Source of the DNA: CAXRGH01 sp964230195
GTDB lineage: Bacteria > Pseudomonadota > Gammaproteobacteria > Enterobacterales > Alteromonadaceae
Direction of reading: 5' to 3'
Length of the DNA stretch: 29,256 nucleotides
Assembly (NCBI GenBank): GCA_964230195.1
Contig: CAXRGH010000049.1
Span: 1-29,256 of the forward strand
Shown here one piece after another: positions 1 through 7,619 of this stretch; the first letter of the stretch is position 1; every line of letters begins with the position of its first letter. The position numbers and the translations under genes are program-made. The notes below the pieces were generated by a model that had not been told where the DNA came from, did not search any database, and worked only from the letters and a program-made list of their open reading frames with translations.

Positions 1-158
1 ATACCCATGTCATTGATCATTCTGATGATATCTTCAATCTGTTCAGAATCGATAATGTCTTGAGGTAGGTGATCATTGACTTCAGCAAAGGTGAGATACC
101 CCTGCTCTTTACCTTTGGCAATGAGTAGCTTGATTTGAGACTGCTTATTTGACGCCAT
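1..158 (-). CDS. rpoD: RNA polymerase sigma-70 factor RpoD, N-terminal fragment
   Basis: This is the 5' end of the housekeeping sigma factor gene; the rest lies beyond the left edge. The 52 readable residues start MASNKQSQIKLL and carry GKEQGYLTFAEVNDHLP and IEDIIRMINDMG, which match sigma-70 region 1.1, the autoinhibitory domain that keeps free sigma off DNA, almost residue for residue with the E. coli protein as I remember it. The ATG at 156-158 is preceded on the minus strand by GCGGAAG, an acceptable ribosome binding site. It is the last gene of the rpsU-yqeY-dnaG-rpoD cluster, 220 bases after dnaG, and a possible promoter of its own lies in that gap. Confidence 0.95.
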   Translation of the reverse strand, partial: MASNKQSQIKLLIAKGKEQGYLTFAEVNDHLPQDIIDSEQIEDIIRMINDMG

Positions 159-244
159 AAAACTTCCGCTTGTCGCTTTGGTTAAAAAAAATGTTCATTA
201 TGGGTGCACTTTCGACATCTGGCCGAAACGCACACGAATATGCT

Positions 245-276
245 AGTATAGCAGACTATACAATACAGATGAAAGC
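245..276 (-). promoter_or_regulatory. Candidate rpoD-proximal promoter overlapping a palindrome
   Basis: In the 220-base gap between dnaG and rpoD the minus strand reads TGCTATACT (plus positions 245-253), a perfect extended -10 element. Any -35 hexamer (about 270-276) is poor, as is usual for extended -10 promoters. The -10 lies within a perfect inverted repeat, GTATAG-CAGA-CTATAC on the plus strand at 246-261. It would let rpoD be transcribed apart from rpsU, as is known for the E. coli operon, which has internal rpoD promoters. The assignment is by eye. Confidence 0.4.
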
Positions 277-378
277 GCAAAGTGGCTCAATATGAAGGGA
301 TTTTACGCTTTTTTTTCACTTGACGATCATTAAAAAATACGTAATTTCCAATCTGACGGTTTGTGCTATTGACTGACG

Positions 379-2148
379 TTATTTGAGGCGCAAAAGTAAG
401 TTGTTCAGTTCTTGTTTTTCTGCGGTATCTAGGGGTTGAACGCGAGACTTTGCAAGTAATGACTCCATTCGTCCAGTAAGACACCATTCCAATAGTTTTT
501 TAAAACTATCCACATAAACCTGTTCGGTTTGTTCTTCTGCAATGTGATGCTCCCACACCAGTAACTTCATTAAGTGGGGGTAGGCTGCGTGCTGACGAAA
601 CTGTTCAAGCAATTGCGGACTGGTATGCTGTGGGTGACTTAGGCAGTGTTGGTGAACTTCACACAATAATTCAAACCCTGGCAAGGTAATGTCAGTTAGT
701 GCGGAGGGCACTGCATTGGGGTGTTGTTTTGCTAAACTTGGCTGTTCAATCAATAACTTTAACATCATCCGAATGGGCGAGGTTTTGGTTTTTTGGGGGG
801 CTGTATAATCCGCTTTTCGCGGTGCAGTCACTTGATTGGCTGCTTGTAACTGGGTTTGGTTTCGGTGTTGATCAAATTCCCCAGTGAGTTTTGCTAATTC
901 TGCTAACAGTAGGGCTTTTTGGTGTTCGCCTATGATGCGATTTATCATTGGCGCCGCAACTGATTTCAATGCAGCTTTACCTTCCGTACTCGCTACATTG
1001 TGCTCCTTGAGTAAGTTCTCAAAGAAAAATTTTGACATTGGCTTGGCATTTTTAAGTTCTGATTCAAACGCTTCTTTACCTATTTTACGCACTAACGTGT
1101 CAGGATCTTCACCATCAGGTAAAAACAGAAAGCTAAGTTCCACGCCGTCTTTCAACATAGGCAGAGCATTTTCTAATGTACGCCAAGCTGCTTGTCTCCC
1201 CGCATTATCACCGTCGTAACAGCAAGTAATTTTTGCGGTGTTCCGTAGCATTAGTTGAATATGGTCTGGTGTCGTTGCGGTGCCGAGAGCGGCAACAGCA
1301 TAATCAATACCGAATTGAGCGAGTGCTACGACATCCATGTAGCCCTCAACAATCAATAGACGTTCTAAATTACGATGCTTTTGCCTTGCTTGATAGAAGC
1401 CGTAAAGTTCACTGCCTTTGTGAAAGATCCGCGTTTCAGGTGAGTTCAGATACTTGGGGCCCTCCTGATCAAGAATTCGGCCACCAAAGCCAACAACGCG
1501 ACCGCGTCTATCTTTGATGGGGAACATAATACGATCGCGGAAAAAGTCGTATCGTTTTCCTTTATCATTTTGGTTAACTACTTTAAGGTCGACAAGCTGC
1601 TGTTGGGTATGAGTGTCATGACCAAATTGTTTCAATACACTATCCCACGCTTGAGATGCATAACCAATATCAAACTCGTTGATGATGTCGGCGGATAAAC
1701 CCCGTTTGGCTAGATAGGTTTGGGGGCGTTTACGATCTTGATGAGTGGTAAGGTGTGATTGAAAGTGTTTTGCTACTTTGTCCATCAGCGCATAATCGTC
1801 TTGGCGTTGCTGTTTCTTTTGCTGATGTTGAGGATCAAAGCTGCCTTTTTCTCTTGGTACTTCGACTCCCATGAAACGAGCAAGATCTTCAACAGCTTCC
1901 GGAAATTCAAGCCTATCATGCTCCATTAGGAACGAGATCACGTTGCCGTGAGCACCACACCCGAAGCAATGATAAAATTGTTTTTCCTGACTTACTGAAA
2001 ATGATGGTGTTTTTTCATTGTGAAAGGGGCAACAGGCTTGGTAGTTTCGCCCAGCTTTTTTGAGTTGAACGCGAGAATTAACCACCTCGACAATATCTGC
2101 ACGAGCGATCAGATCATCGATAAAGTCTCTTGGTATTCTTCCAGCCAT
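379..2148 (-). CDS. dnaG: DNA primase DnaG
   Basis: DnaG makes the RNA primers for leading- and lagging-strand replication and binds the DnaB helicase at the fork. The 589-residue product has the CHC2 zinc ribbon at residues 40-64 (Cys40, His43, Cys61, Cys64 in CCPFHNEKTPSF...HCFGCGAHG), the RNA polymerase core (YLNSPET, FHKG) and a Toprim domain around residues 260-345 with the acidic motifs VEGYMDVVALAQ and CCYDGDNAGR. The C-terminal 130 residues are the less conserved helicase-binding domain. I chose the ATG at 2148 because MAGRIPRDFIDDL aligns with the start of E. coli DnaG; the frame stays open 17 codons upstream. AAGGAG lies 12 bases before it. It sits between yqeY and rpoD, all on the minus strand. 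Confidence 0.97.
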   Translation of the reverse strand: MAGRIPRDFIDDLIARADIVEVVNSRVQLKKAGRNYQACCPFHNEKTPSFSVSQEKQFYHCFGCGAHGNVISFLMEHDRLEFPEAVEDLARFMGVEVPREKGSFDPQHQQKKQQRQDDYALMDKVAKHFQSHLTTHQDRKRPQTYLAKRGLSADIINEFDIGYASQAWDSVLKQFGHDTHTQQQLVDLKVVNQNDKGKRYDFFRDRIMFPIKDRRGRVVGFGGRILDQEGPKYLNSPETRIFHKGSELYGFYQARQKHRNLERLLIVEGYMDVVALAQFGIDYAVAALGTATTPDHIQLMLRNTAKITCCYDGDNAGRQAAWRTLENALPMLKDGVELSFLFLPDGEDPDTLVRKIGKEAFESELKNAKPMSKFFFENLLKEHNVASTEGKAALKSVAAPMINRIIGEHQKALLLAELAKLTGEFDQHRNQTQLQAANQVTAPRKADYTAPQKTKTSPIRMMLKLLIEQPSLAKQHPNAVPSALTDITLPGFELLCEVHQHCLSHPQHTSPQLLEQFRQHAAYPHLMKLLVWEHHIAEEQTEQVYVDSFKKLLEWCLTGRMESLLAKSRVQPLDTAEKQELNNLLLRLK

Positions 2149-2176
2149 AGCGCGTTTTAGCTCCTTCAGAAACAAA

Positions 2177-2205
2177 TAAGCCGCACCTATTGTAGGCACG
2201 GCTTA
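2177..2205 (-). terminator. Hairpin between yqeY and dnaG (possible leaky terminator)
   Basis: TAAGCCG at 2177-2183 and CGGCTTA at 2199-2205 pair perfectly, and the 15-base loop holds a second short CCTA/TAGG stem. On the minus strand the hairpin is followed by TTTGTTT, a weak U tract, and then by the dnaG ribosome binding site. E. coli has a leaky terminator between rpsU and dnaG that keeps primase far below S21 levels, and this hairpin sits in the equivalent place. A processing site is the alternative. Confidence 0.4.
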
Positions 2206-2229
2206 CGGCTTTTCGTCAACTGTATTTAT

Positions 2230-2676
2230 TTAAGCAGTCAGTCTTGCTTTAATACTTCCACTCAACTTGCCCATATCAGCACGACCTTGTACTTTAGGCT
2301 TTAGCCACCCCATCACTTTGCTCATGTCTTGCATGCCTTGTGCTTGGGTATCTGCAATTGCTTGAACAATCAACGCACCTAACTCTTCTTCACTCAGTGG
2401 TTGAGGTAGAAAGTTCTCAAGTACTTTAATCTCAGCGAGCTCAACGTCTGCGAGGTCTTGTCTGTTAGCGTCAGCAAACTGTGAAGCAGCATCTTTGCGT
2501 TGCTTGACCATTTTGGTAATGACGGCTAACGTCTCAGCTTCATCAAGGGTCTTCTGACCATCGATTTCGCGTTGTTTCACTTCCGCAAGCGCCATTCTAA
2601 TTGTGCCTAAAGACAATTTGTCTTTGGCTTTCATAGCGCTTTTTTGTGCTGATTTCAGTGATTCGATTAAGCTCAT
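2230..2676 (-). CDS. yqeY: GatB/YqeY domain protein
   Basis: The 148-residue protein belongs to the YqeY family, small helical proteins related to the C-terminal tail domain of GatB, the tRNA amidotransferase subunit. Supporting features are the N-terminal LKSAQKSAMKAKDK, the KQREIDG segment, the KQRKDAASQF helix and the C-terminal DMSKVMGWLKPKVQGRADM block. Family length is about 148, so it is complete. Its cellular role is unsettled; involvement in aminoacyl-tRNA handling has been proposed from the GatB relation only. The gene starts 37 bases after the rpsU stop and leads into dnaG, the order seen in many gammaproteobacteria. No strong Shine-Dalgarno is visible (GGACT about 9 bases upstream). 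Confidence 0.93.
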   Translation of the reverse strand: MSLIESLKSAQKSAMKAKDKLSLGTIRMALAEVKQREIDGQKTLDEAETLAVITKMVKQRKDAASQFADANRQDLADVELAEIKVLENFLPQPLSEEELGALIVQAIADTQAQGMQDMSKVMGWLKPKVQGRADMGKLSGSIKARLTA

Positions 2677-2707
2677 GCGTTATCTAGTCCAATAGATAGA
2701 TAATATT

Positions 2708-2725
2708 AGATTATTAGAATAATCT
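2708..2725. repeat. AT-rich inverted repeat across the rpsU stop codon
   Basis: AGATTATT (2708-2715) and AATAATCT (2718-2725) are perfect 8-base inverted repeats separated by two bases, and they straddle the rpsU stop codon at 2714-2716. The stem is all but GC-free, so it is a weak hairpin. It could mark an RNA processing point between rpsU and yqeY or be a consequence of the local AT-rich sequence. Confidence 0.35.
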
Positions 2726-2929
2726 TACGCGACGAGCGATATCACGGTTAGCTTTCTTAGCTTGACGCTTAACCGCAGCAGCCTTCATACGCTTTCTAGC
2801 AGTGGTTGGTTTTTCGTAGTGCTCACGCTTACGTACTTCTGCTAAAACACCTGCTTTTTCACATGAACGCTTGAAACGACGTAATGCAACTTCAAATGGT
2901 TCGTTGTCTTTTACTCTAACGATTGGCAT
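2714..2929 (-). CDS. rpsU: 30S ribosomal protein S21
   Basis: S21 is a small basic protein of the 30S subunit that helps 16S rRNA base-pair with messenger RNA during initiation. The 71-residue product (MPIVRVKDNEPFEVALRR..., FKRSCEKAGVLAEVRKREHYEKP, then an Arg/Lys-rich helix ending RRVRLF) matches the family in length and sequence. The ATG at 2929 is preceded on the minus strand by GAGGTGAG. It is the first gene of the rpsU-yqeY-dnaG-rpoD cluster and is divergent from tsaD, as in E. coli. A good promoter is visible about 80 bases upstream. Confidence 0.98.
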   Translation of the reverse strand: MPIVRVKDNEPFEVALRRFKRSCEKAGVLAEVRKREHYEKPTTARKRMKAAAVKRQAKKANRDIARRVRLF

Positions 2930-3009
2930 TAAAATCTCACCTCGGATTAAAAATTTACTTGTTCCATCTGGCTATTATTTGAACGCCACATGGTTAAAAA
3001 TGGTGCGGA

Positions 3010-3038
3010 ATTTTAGTCATATCAGAGTTAAAAGTAAA
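3010..3038 (-). promoter_or_regulatory. Likely sigma-70 promoter of the rpsU operon
   Basis: On the minus strand TTTACT (3033-3038) and TAAAAT (3010-3015) are separated by exactly 17 bases, giving good -35 and -10 elements. Transcription would begin near 3003, leaving a leader of about 75 bases before rpsU. It lies in the 236-base divergent gap to tsaD. A weaker TATACT at 3098-3103 on the plus strand could serve tsaD, but it lacks a clear -35. Confidence 0.55.
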
Positions 3039-3165
3039 CCCTTCTGAGTTAAAAAAACCAGAATTAATCTTTGTTCCGCAAAATTTAGGTCGCTGAGTAT
3101 ACTACTATGGCTATCATTGTGCGAGTTTTTGCGTAGAATATTGCGTGAAATTTTTAGGGGATATT

Positions 3166-4179
3166 ATGCGAGTATTGGGTATTGAGACATCTTGTGATGA
3201 GACGGGAATTGCAATCTATGATGACAAGCTAGGTTTGTTATCTCATCAATTATACAGTCAGGTGAAGTTGCATGCCGATTATGGTGGTGTTGTGCCAGAA
3301 TTAGCGTCTCGAGACCATGTGCGTAAAATTACTCCACTGATAAAGAAGGCATTGCAAGAGGCTAACTGCAGTCAAGCCGACATTGATGGCATTGCCTACA
3401 CACAGGGCCCCGGTATGGTTGGTGCCTTATTAGTGGGGGCATCCGTTGGGCGCAGTCTTGCCTATGCTTGGAATATTCCAGCGGTTGGTGTGCACCATAT
3501 GGAAGGTCATTTGCTCGCACCGATGCTAGAGGATACGGTACCCCCGTTCCCATTTATTGCTTTACTTGTGTCTGGTGGTCATTCTATGTTGGTTGAAGTG
3601 CAAGGAATCGGACAGTACAAAGTGCTGGGGGAATCGGTTGACGATGCTGCCGGTGAAGCATTTGATAAGACTGCAAAGTTACTAGGGCTTGATTATCCGG
3701 GCGGCCCACTACTGGCTAAGTTGGCACAAACCGGCATTCCTGGGCGCTTCACATTTCCACGCCCGATGACAGACCGGCCTGGATTGGATATGAGCTTCAG
3801 TGGTCTTAAAACGTTTGCTGCTAATACCATCAGAGACAATGATGATAGCCCGCAAACGAAGGCAGACATTGCACGTGCATTTGAGGATGCAGTAGTGGAT
3901 ACCCTAGCGATCAAATGTAAGCGAGCGTTAAAACAAACTGGTCTTAAGCGGCTCGTCATTGCTGGCGGAGTGAGTGCAAACACTCATCTGCGTGAAAAGT
4001 TATCCGAGGTTATGCAACAATTGAAGGGGCAAGTGTATTACCCCCGCCTTGAGTTTTGCACCGATACCGGTGCCATGATTGCCTTTGCTGGTTTACAGCG
4101 TTTAAAAGCAGGTGAACGTGTAGAACTCTCAGCAAAAGCGAAGCCGCGTTGGCCATTGGATACTTTGCCATCAGTATGA
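3166..4179 (+). CDS. tsaD: tRNA N6-adenosine threonylcarbamoyltransferase TsaD
   Basis: TsaD transfers the threonylcarbamoyl group to A37 of tRNAs that read ANN codons (t6A modification), working with TsaB, TsaC and TsaE in the cytoplasm. The 337-residue protein has the ASKHA-fold motifs IETSCDETG at the N terminus, the metal-binding HHMEGH with His111 and His115, SGGHSML, GEAFDK, MSFSGLKT, the GGVSAN nucleotide motif near residue 267, and the terminal FCTDTGAMIA. I chose ATG 3166 because MRVLGIETSCDETG is the family N terminus and AGGGGA lies just upstream; the frame is open 7 codons further. It is divergent from rpsU and convergent with the cyclophilin gene. Confidence 0.97.
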   Translation: MRVLGIETSCDETGIAIYDDKLGLLSHQLYSQVKLHADYGGVVPELASRDHVRKITPLIKKALQEANCSQADIDGIAYTQGPGMVGALLVGASVGRSLAYAWNIPAVGVHHMEGHLLAPMLEDTVPPFPFIALLVSGGHSMLVEVQGIGQYKVLGESVDDAAGEAFDKTAKLLGLDYPGGPLLAKLAQTGIPGRFTFPRPMTDRPGLDMSFSGLKTFAANTIRDNDDSPQTKADIARAFEDAVVDTLAIKCKRALKQTGLKRLVIAGGVSANTHLREKLSEVMQQLKGQVYYPRLEFCTDTGAMIAFAGLQRLKAGERVELSAKAKPRWPLDTLPSV

Positions 4180-4181
4180 CA

Positions 4182-4203
4182 GAGGCAATGATGCTATTGC
4201 CTC
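4182..4203. terminator. Hairpin between convergent tsaD and cyclophilin genes
   Basis: GAGGCAAT (4182-4189) and ATTGCCTC (4196-4203) form a perfect 8-base stem with a 6-base loop, starting 3 bases after the tsaD stop. It sits in the 52-base gap between two converging genes and would fold on either transcript. Neither side has a clear U tract, so termination may be weak or need Rho. Confidence 0.5.
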
Positions 4204-4231
4204 CCATAAGTGCCATTGGATTTAAAGTGAA

Positions 4232-4861
4232 TTACTCATCCTCTTCGGGGAGTATGTGTACTTTTTTGATAACAATGGGCTTCACCGGAAAATCTGTCCA
4301 ACCCTTTTTTGTGCTTGTGGTGGTTTCAACCATGCTCATTTCATCCAACACTTCTGTCCCTTCGGTGACGTAACCAAATACAGCATAGCCCCAACGTTTA
4401 CCCGGATTAAGGCTGTCGTTGTCTCGCATATTAAAAAAGAATTGACGTGTTGCTGAATGTGGCTGCTTTGGTTGCGTCGCCATCGCGATGGTGTACATGT
4501 CGTTCTTCAAACCATTGCCGCTTTCATTAGGGATTGCAGGATATGTTGATGCGTCATTGAGTTCTTCATCATACATCCCGCCTTGAACCACAAAGTCTTC
4601 AATGACGCGCTGAAAAATAATCCCCTCAAAGGCGCGTTGATAAGCGTAGCGAAGAAAATTGTTGGTGGTAACACGGGCCCTATGGCGATTTAATTCAACA
4701 ATAAAATCTCCCATGCTAGTTTCAAATTTCACTTTTGGAAAAAGGTTGTTGGGCTGTATCTGTCCACCGTCTTCAACTACTTTTGTTAACTGTGCGTGTG
4801 CTGGGTGTGTAATAACCACTGCCATCAATAACAGCGTCGCAATCACGGTTTTGAGCGTCAT
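4232..4861 (-). CDS. Secreted cyclophilin-type peptidyl-prolyl cis-trans isomerase
   Basis: This is a 209-residue periplasmic prolyl isomerase that would speed folding of exported proteins. Residues 1-23 (MTLKTVIATLLLMAVVITHPAHA) form a signal peptide with an AHA/Q cleavage site. The cyclophilin domain follows from about residue 45: KFETSMGDFIVEL, NNFLRYA, IIFQRVIEDFVVQGG with the catalytic Arg85, TIAMAT, SATRQFFFN and GYAVFGYVTEG. The usual FHRVI has Gln in place of His, as in some bacterial members. It resembles PpiA in size and signal peptide, but I leave the symbol open. The ATG at 4861 fits the signal peptide and has GAGG upstream, although the frame is open 25 codons further. It starts 10 bases after rlmG ends, so the two are probably co-transcribed. 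Confidence 0.93.
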   Translation of the reverse strand: MTLKTVIATLLLMAVVITHPAHAQLTKVVEDGGQIQPNNLFPKVKFETSMGDFIVELNRHRARVTTNNFLRYAYQRAFEGIIFQRVIEDFVVQGGMYDEELNDASTYPAIPNESGNGLKNDMYTIAMATQPKQPHSATRQFFFNMRDNDSLNPGKRWGYAVFGYVTEGTEVLDEMSMVETTTSTKKGWTDFPVKPIVIKKVHILPEEDE

Positions 4862-4871
4862 GAAGAAAACC

Positions 4872-6011
4872 TCATCGTTTAAATGTTTGTAATACTGAAA
4901 ATTTGCGCGTGCTATGAACAACTTGATAACCGCCAAATAATCGTTTCAATTTCGCAGGATAATCCAAGTGACGATTTCCTACAATCCGTAATTCACCACC
5001 TTTACGCAAGGCTTTTTGAGAATCTGTAAACATTTGCCATGCAATGTGATCCGTAATCGTGGCTTGTTGATGGAATGGCGGATTACACAGCACAAGATCA
5101 AGGCGCGGAATATTGACCTTTTCCAAGCAGTTTGAAACCACAAATTCACAGCGTTCCAAGGCTGCGGGTAAATTGTCAGAAACATTTTGTTTTGCAGATG
5201 CAACTGCCATATGCGACTCATCAACAAAAGTCACTCGACAGTCTGGGTATTTTCCGAGCAATGTTAACCCCAAAACACCGTTACCACACCCCAGATCAAC
5301 CACAGTTTCATTAGTTAAGTTCGGCAACGCGTCTAATAATACGCGTGCGCCGATGTCAAGTTGCTCTCTTGAGAAGACATTGGCATGGTTACTGATGATG
5401 AAAGGTGAATTGTCCATTTTCCATTGAGTAGGGAAGGGGGACGAATGGTGTTTATTACCTGTTGGCTTACAAAACAATAGTCTTGCTTTTTTCTTGGCTA
5501 GTGAGGTAGTGACTGTCCCCAGATATTTCTCCATCAGTGAAAACACCGATTTTGCCATGTGTTTGACCATACCAGCGGCAATAATAGTGGTTCCCTCATG
5601 GACTATTGATTGAAGTTGAATCAATTGATGTTCAAGCAGTGCAAGGGACTTAGGTAGTTTGATCAGTACCAGTGGGGCCTCAGACGGTGTATCTAAACTA
5701 GTGAGAAAGCAAATTCCCTCTGACGTTAGTGTATTTCGCTGCAGGTTACGTTGACACGCGCGTTGAGCAACAAATGAATCAGATATAGACTGCACCTGAG
5801 CATCAGCAAACCAACAGGTGAGAGCACCAAAATCGTCGTTAAGGATGATCATCTGTTGCTGATTTTCGTGTGGAACGTTTTCAACAACGTGTTGAATAAG
5901 GTATTCGTCAGCTGCATCCCATGCTCGCCAACTAACATGTTGCGATTTCTCTGGATACTGGAGCAATTGCAAACTGGTATCAAATAAGGTTAAATGCGAT
6001 TCAATTGTCAT
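4872..6011 (-). CDS. rlmG: 23S rRNA (guanine-1835-N2)-methyltransferase RlmG
   Basis: RlmG methylates G1835 of 23S rRNA using S-adenosylmethionine. The 379-residue protein has the duplicated-domain layout of the RsmC/RlmG family: a degenerate N-terminal methyltransferase domain (WDAADEYLIQ, ILNDDFGALTC, LIKLPKSLALLEHQL) and a catalytic C-terminal domain with HANVFSREQLDIGAR, the SAM loop VDLGCGNGVLGLTLL near residues 238-252, FVDESHMAVASAKQNV, and the NPPF active-site motif in LCNPPFHQQ around residue 310. E. coli RlmG has 378 residues. ATG 6011 is chosen because its MTIESHL aligns with the E. coli start; there is no clear Shine-Dalgarno. Only 31 bases separate it from the divergent AlkB-like gene. 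Confidence 0.95.
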   Translation of the reverse strand: MTIESHLTLFDTSLQLLQYPEKSQHVSWRAWDAADEYLIQHVVENVPHENQQQMIILNDDFGALTCWFADAQVQSISDSFVAQRACQRNLQRNTLTSEGICFLTSLDTPSEAPLVLIKLPKSLALLEHQLIQLQSIVHEGTTIIAAGMVKHMAKSVFSLMEKYLGTVTTSLAKKKARLLFCKPTGNKHHSSPFPTQWKMDNSPFIISNHANVFSREQLDIGARVLLDALPNLTNETVVDLGCGNGVLGLTLLGKYPDCRVTFVDESHMAVASAKQNVSDNLPAALERCEFVVSNCLEKVNIPRLDLVLCNPPFHQQATITDHIAWQMFTDSQKALRKGGELRIVGNRHLDYPAKLKRLFGGYQVVHSTRKFSVLQTFKR

Positions 6012-6042
6012 TGTTCTGTTAACTATTAGTAGGCCGTTGTCT

Positions 6043-6660
6043 ATGTCCGTGCGCCCGTACATGCTTCCTATGAAAGACGCAGATGTTCGTTATATCCCGC
6101 AAGCGTTTTCAAGTAGTGAAGCGGATGCTGATATGCAAACCCTGATAACAGCATTGCCGTGGCAGCAAGATGATATCAAAATGTTCGGCCGGACGGTACG
6201 AATTCCTCGTTTACAAGTCTGGTGTGGTGATAAAGGTACTGCTTATCGGTATTCCGGGAAGACACTTCAGCCGCATCCCTGGCATCCCATATTACGCAAA
6301 TTACGAGAGCGCTGTGAATCTATCTGCGGTTCACCGTTAAATGCTGTCTTGGGAAATTATTACAGAGACGGCAATGATAGTATGGGGTGGCATGCTGACA
6401 ATGAACCGGAATTGGTTGCCGGAAGTCCTATTGTGTCAGTGAGTTTTGGTGTTGAACGTGATTTTGATTTTAAACACGTTGACGATAGCCGTGAGAAGCC
6501 GTGTCGATACCGTCTAAGCTTGGAACATGGTAGTGTTTTGATTATGCACGGTGACACTCAGAAATATTGGCAGCATGCGTTGCCAAAACGTAAACGATGC
6601 GAACGGCCACGAATGAACTTTACGTTTCGTCGAATAACGCCGTATTATCACCAGCGATAG
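6043..6660 (+). CDS. AlkB-family 2-oxoglutarate/Fe(II) dioxygenase
   Basis: This 205-residue protein belongs to the AlkB superfamily, which oxidatively removes alkyl groups such as 1-methyladenine and 3-methylcytosine from nucleic acids. The NYYRDGNDSMGWHADNE segment holds iron ligands His117 and Asp119, His178 in QHALP is the third ligand, and RMNFTFR (190-196) is the 2-oxoglutarate-binding RxNxTxR signature. Its layout is closer to the ALKBH2/3-like bacterial group than to E. coli AlkB. The start is uncertain: TTG 6037, ATG 6043, 6061 and 6070 are all in frame and none has a good ribosome binding site; I use 6043. It is divergent from rlmG and 43 bases upstream of bolA. Confidence 0.92.
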   Translation: MSVRPYMLPMKDADVRYIPQAFSSSEADADMQTLITALPWQQDDIKMFGRTVRIPRLQVWCGDKGTAYRYSGKTLQPHPWHPILRKLRERCESICGSPLNAVLGNYYRDGNDSMGWHADNEPELVAGSPIVSVSFGVERDFDFKHVDDSREKPCRYRLSLEHGSVLIMHGDTQKYWQHALPKRKRCERPRMNFTFRRITPYYHQR

Positions 6661-6703
6661 TGTGAATAAGCGATCTCAAGCAAGGTTATCAAAAGGAAGC
6701 TTC

Positions 6704-7018
6704 ATGAAAATACAAACTCAAATTCACGAAAAATTGACCGCCGCATTTACGCCTGAACACCTAGAAGTTGTCAATGAAAGTCATCAGCACAATGTACCTG
6801 CCGGAAGCGAAAGTCATTTTAAAGTTGTGATTGTAAGTGAGCAATTTAATGGTAAGCGCCTAATTCAACGTCACCGAAGTGTTAATCAAACCCTTGCCGA
6901 TGAACTGGCCAATGATATTCACGCACTCGCCATTCATACTTTGTCGCCTGCCGAATGGCAGGACAAAAAGGCACTGGTACCTGATTCTCCGGCCTGCCGA
7001 GGCGGTACAGGAAAATAG
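6704..7018 (+). CDS. bolA: BolA family protein
   Basis: BolA proteins bind monothiol glutaredoxins and [2Fe-2S] clusters and, in E. coli, affect cell shape and stress gene expression. The 104-residue product starts MKIQTQIHEKLTAAF and carries LEVVNESHQHNVPAGSESHFKVVIVS and the ALAIHTLSPAEW block with the conserved histidine, plus a C-terminal SPACRGG like that of E. coli BolA (105 residues). ATG 6704 follows AAAAGGAAGC, an excellent ribosome binding site, so the 14 upstream in-frame codons are not used. It probably shares a transcript with the AlkB-like gene. Confidence 0.95.
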   Translation: MKIQTQIHEKLTAAFTPEHLEVVNESHQHNVPAGSESHFKVVIVSEQFNGKRLIQRHRSVNQTLADELANDIHALAIHTLSPAEWQDKKALVPDSPACRGGTGK

Positions 7019-7112
7019 TAGGGGTTAGCCCTTCAACTGTGTACAATAGTGTTCCAATTCAATGCGTTATCAAAACCTTGATTAAGCGCAAGATAAGCGG
7101 TAAGGAAAGCCT

Positions 7113-7619
7113 GTGGAAAGAATATTAGCAGCAATTGATAAGTTTAATCAGCGACTCAGTCACTGTGTTCGCTGGTTTACGCTATTGATGGTGTTACTCA
7201 CCTTTATCATAGTGGTACTTCGCTACGGGTTTAACCTCGGGTGGATTGCGATGCAGGAGTCAGTCATGTATTTACATGCGGCTGTGTTGCTATTGGGCTC
7301 TGCTCATGCCCTACGCTTGGGTGAACATGTGCGGGTTGATATTTTCTATCGTCGCCAATCTGTGAAACGCAGAGCGCTCGTTGATTTCCTTGGTACTTTA
7401 CTTTTCTTGATCCCTGTCAATGTGTTTGTCATTGCTTACAGCTGGCGTTATGTATCCACTTCCTGGCGGGTGTTTGAGGCAAGTGGCGAAGCCGGTGGTC
7501 TTCCTTTCGTATTTATTCTCAAAAGCTTTATTATTGCATTTGCAGCAGTGATGTTACTTCAGGGGATAGCTGAATTGTTACGAAATCTTCTCCAACTTAG
7601 ACAACCGGAGGAAGTGTAA
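7113..7619 (+). CDS. TRAP transporter small permease (DctQ-type)
   Basis: The 168-residue inner-membrane protein is the small, four-helix subunit of a tripartite ATP-independent periplasmic transporter. Hydrophobic stretches are at about residues 20-40, 50-67, 88-108 and 130-150. Family landmarks are the WF-TLLMVLLTF first helix, VVLRYGFNLGWIAMQESVMYLHA and LRLGEHVRVDIFYRR. The start is GTG 7113, preceded by TAAGGAAAG with 6-7 base spacing. Its TAA shares one base with the ATG of the large permease (TAATG), so the two are translationally coupled. It resembles the subgroup annotated as mannitol/chloroaromatic TRAP systems (FcbT2-like), a label that says little about the true substrate. Confidence 0.92.
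   Translation: MERILAAIDKFNQRLSHCVRWFTLLMVLLTFIIVVLRYGFNLGWIAMQESVMYLHAAVLLLGSAHALRLGEHVRVDIFYRRQSVKRRALVDFLGTLLFLIPVNVFVIAYSWRYVSTSWRVFEASGEAGGLPFVFILKSFIIAFAAVMLLQGIAELLRNLLQLRQPEEV

Noticed and set aside
3362..3553. Minus-strand open frames inside tsaD and similar antisense frames in dnaG, the TRAP permease, nqrABC and dinB
   Set aside because: Each lies within a confidently identified gene on the other strand and has no ribosome binding site or recognisable product.
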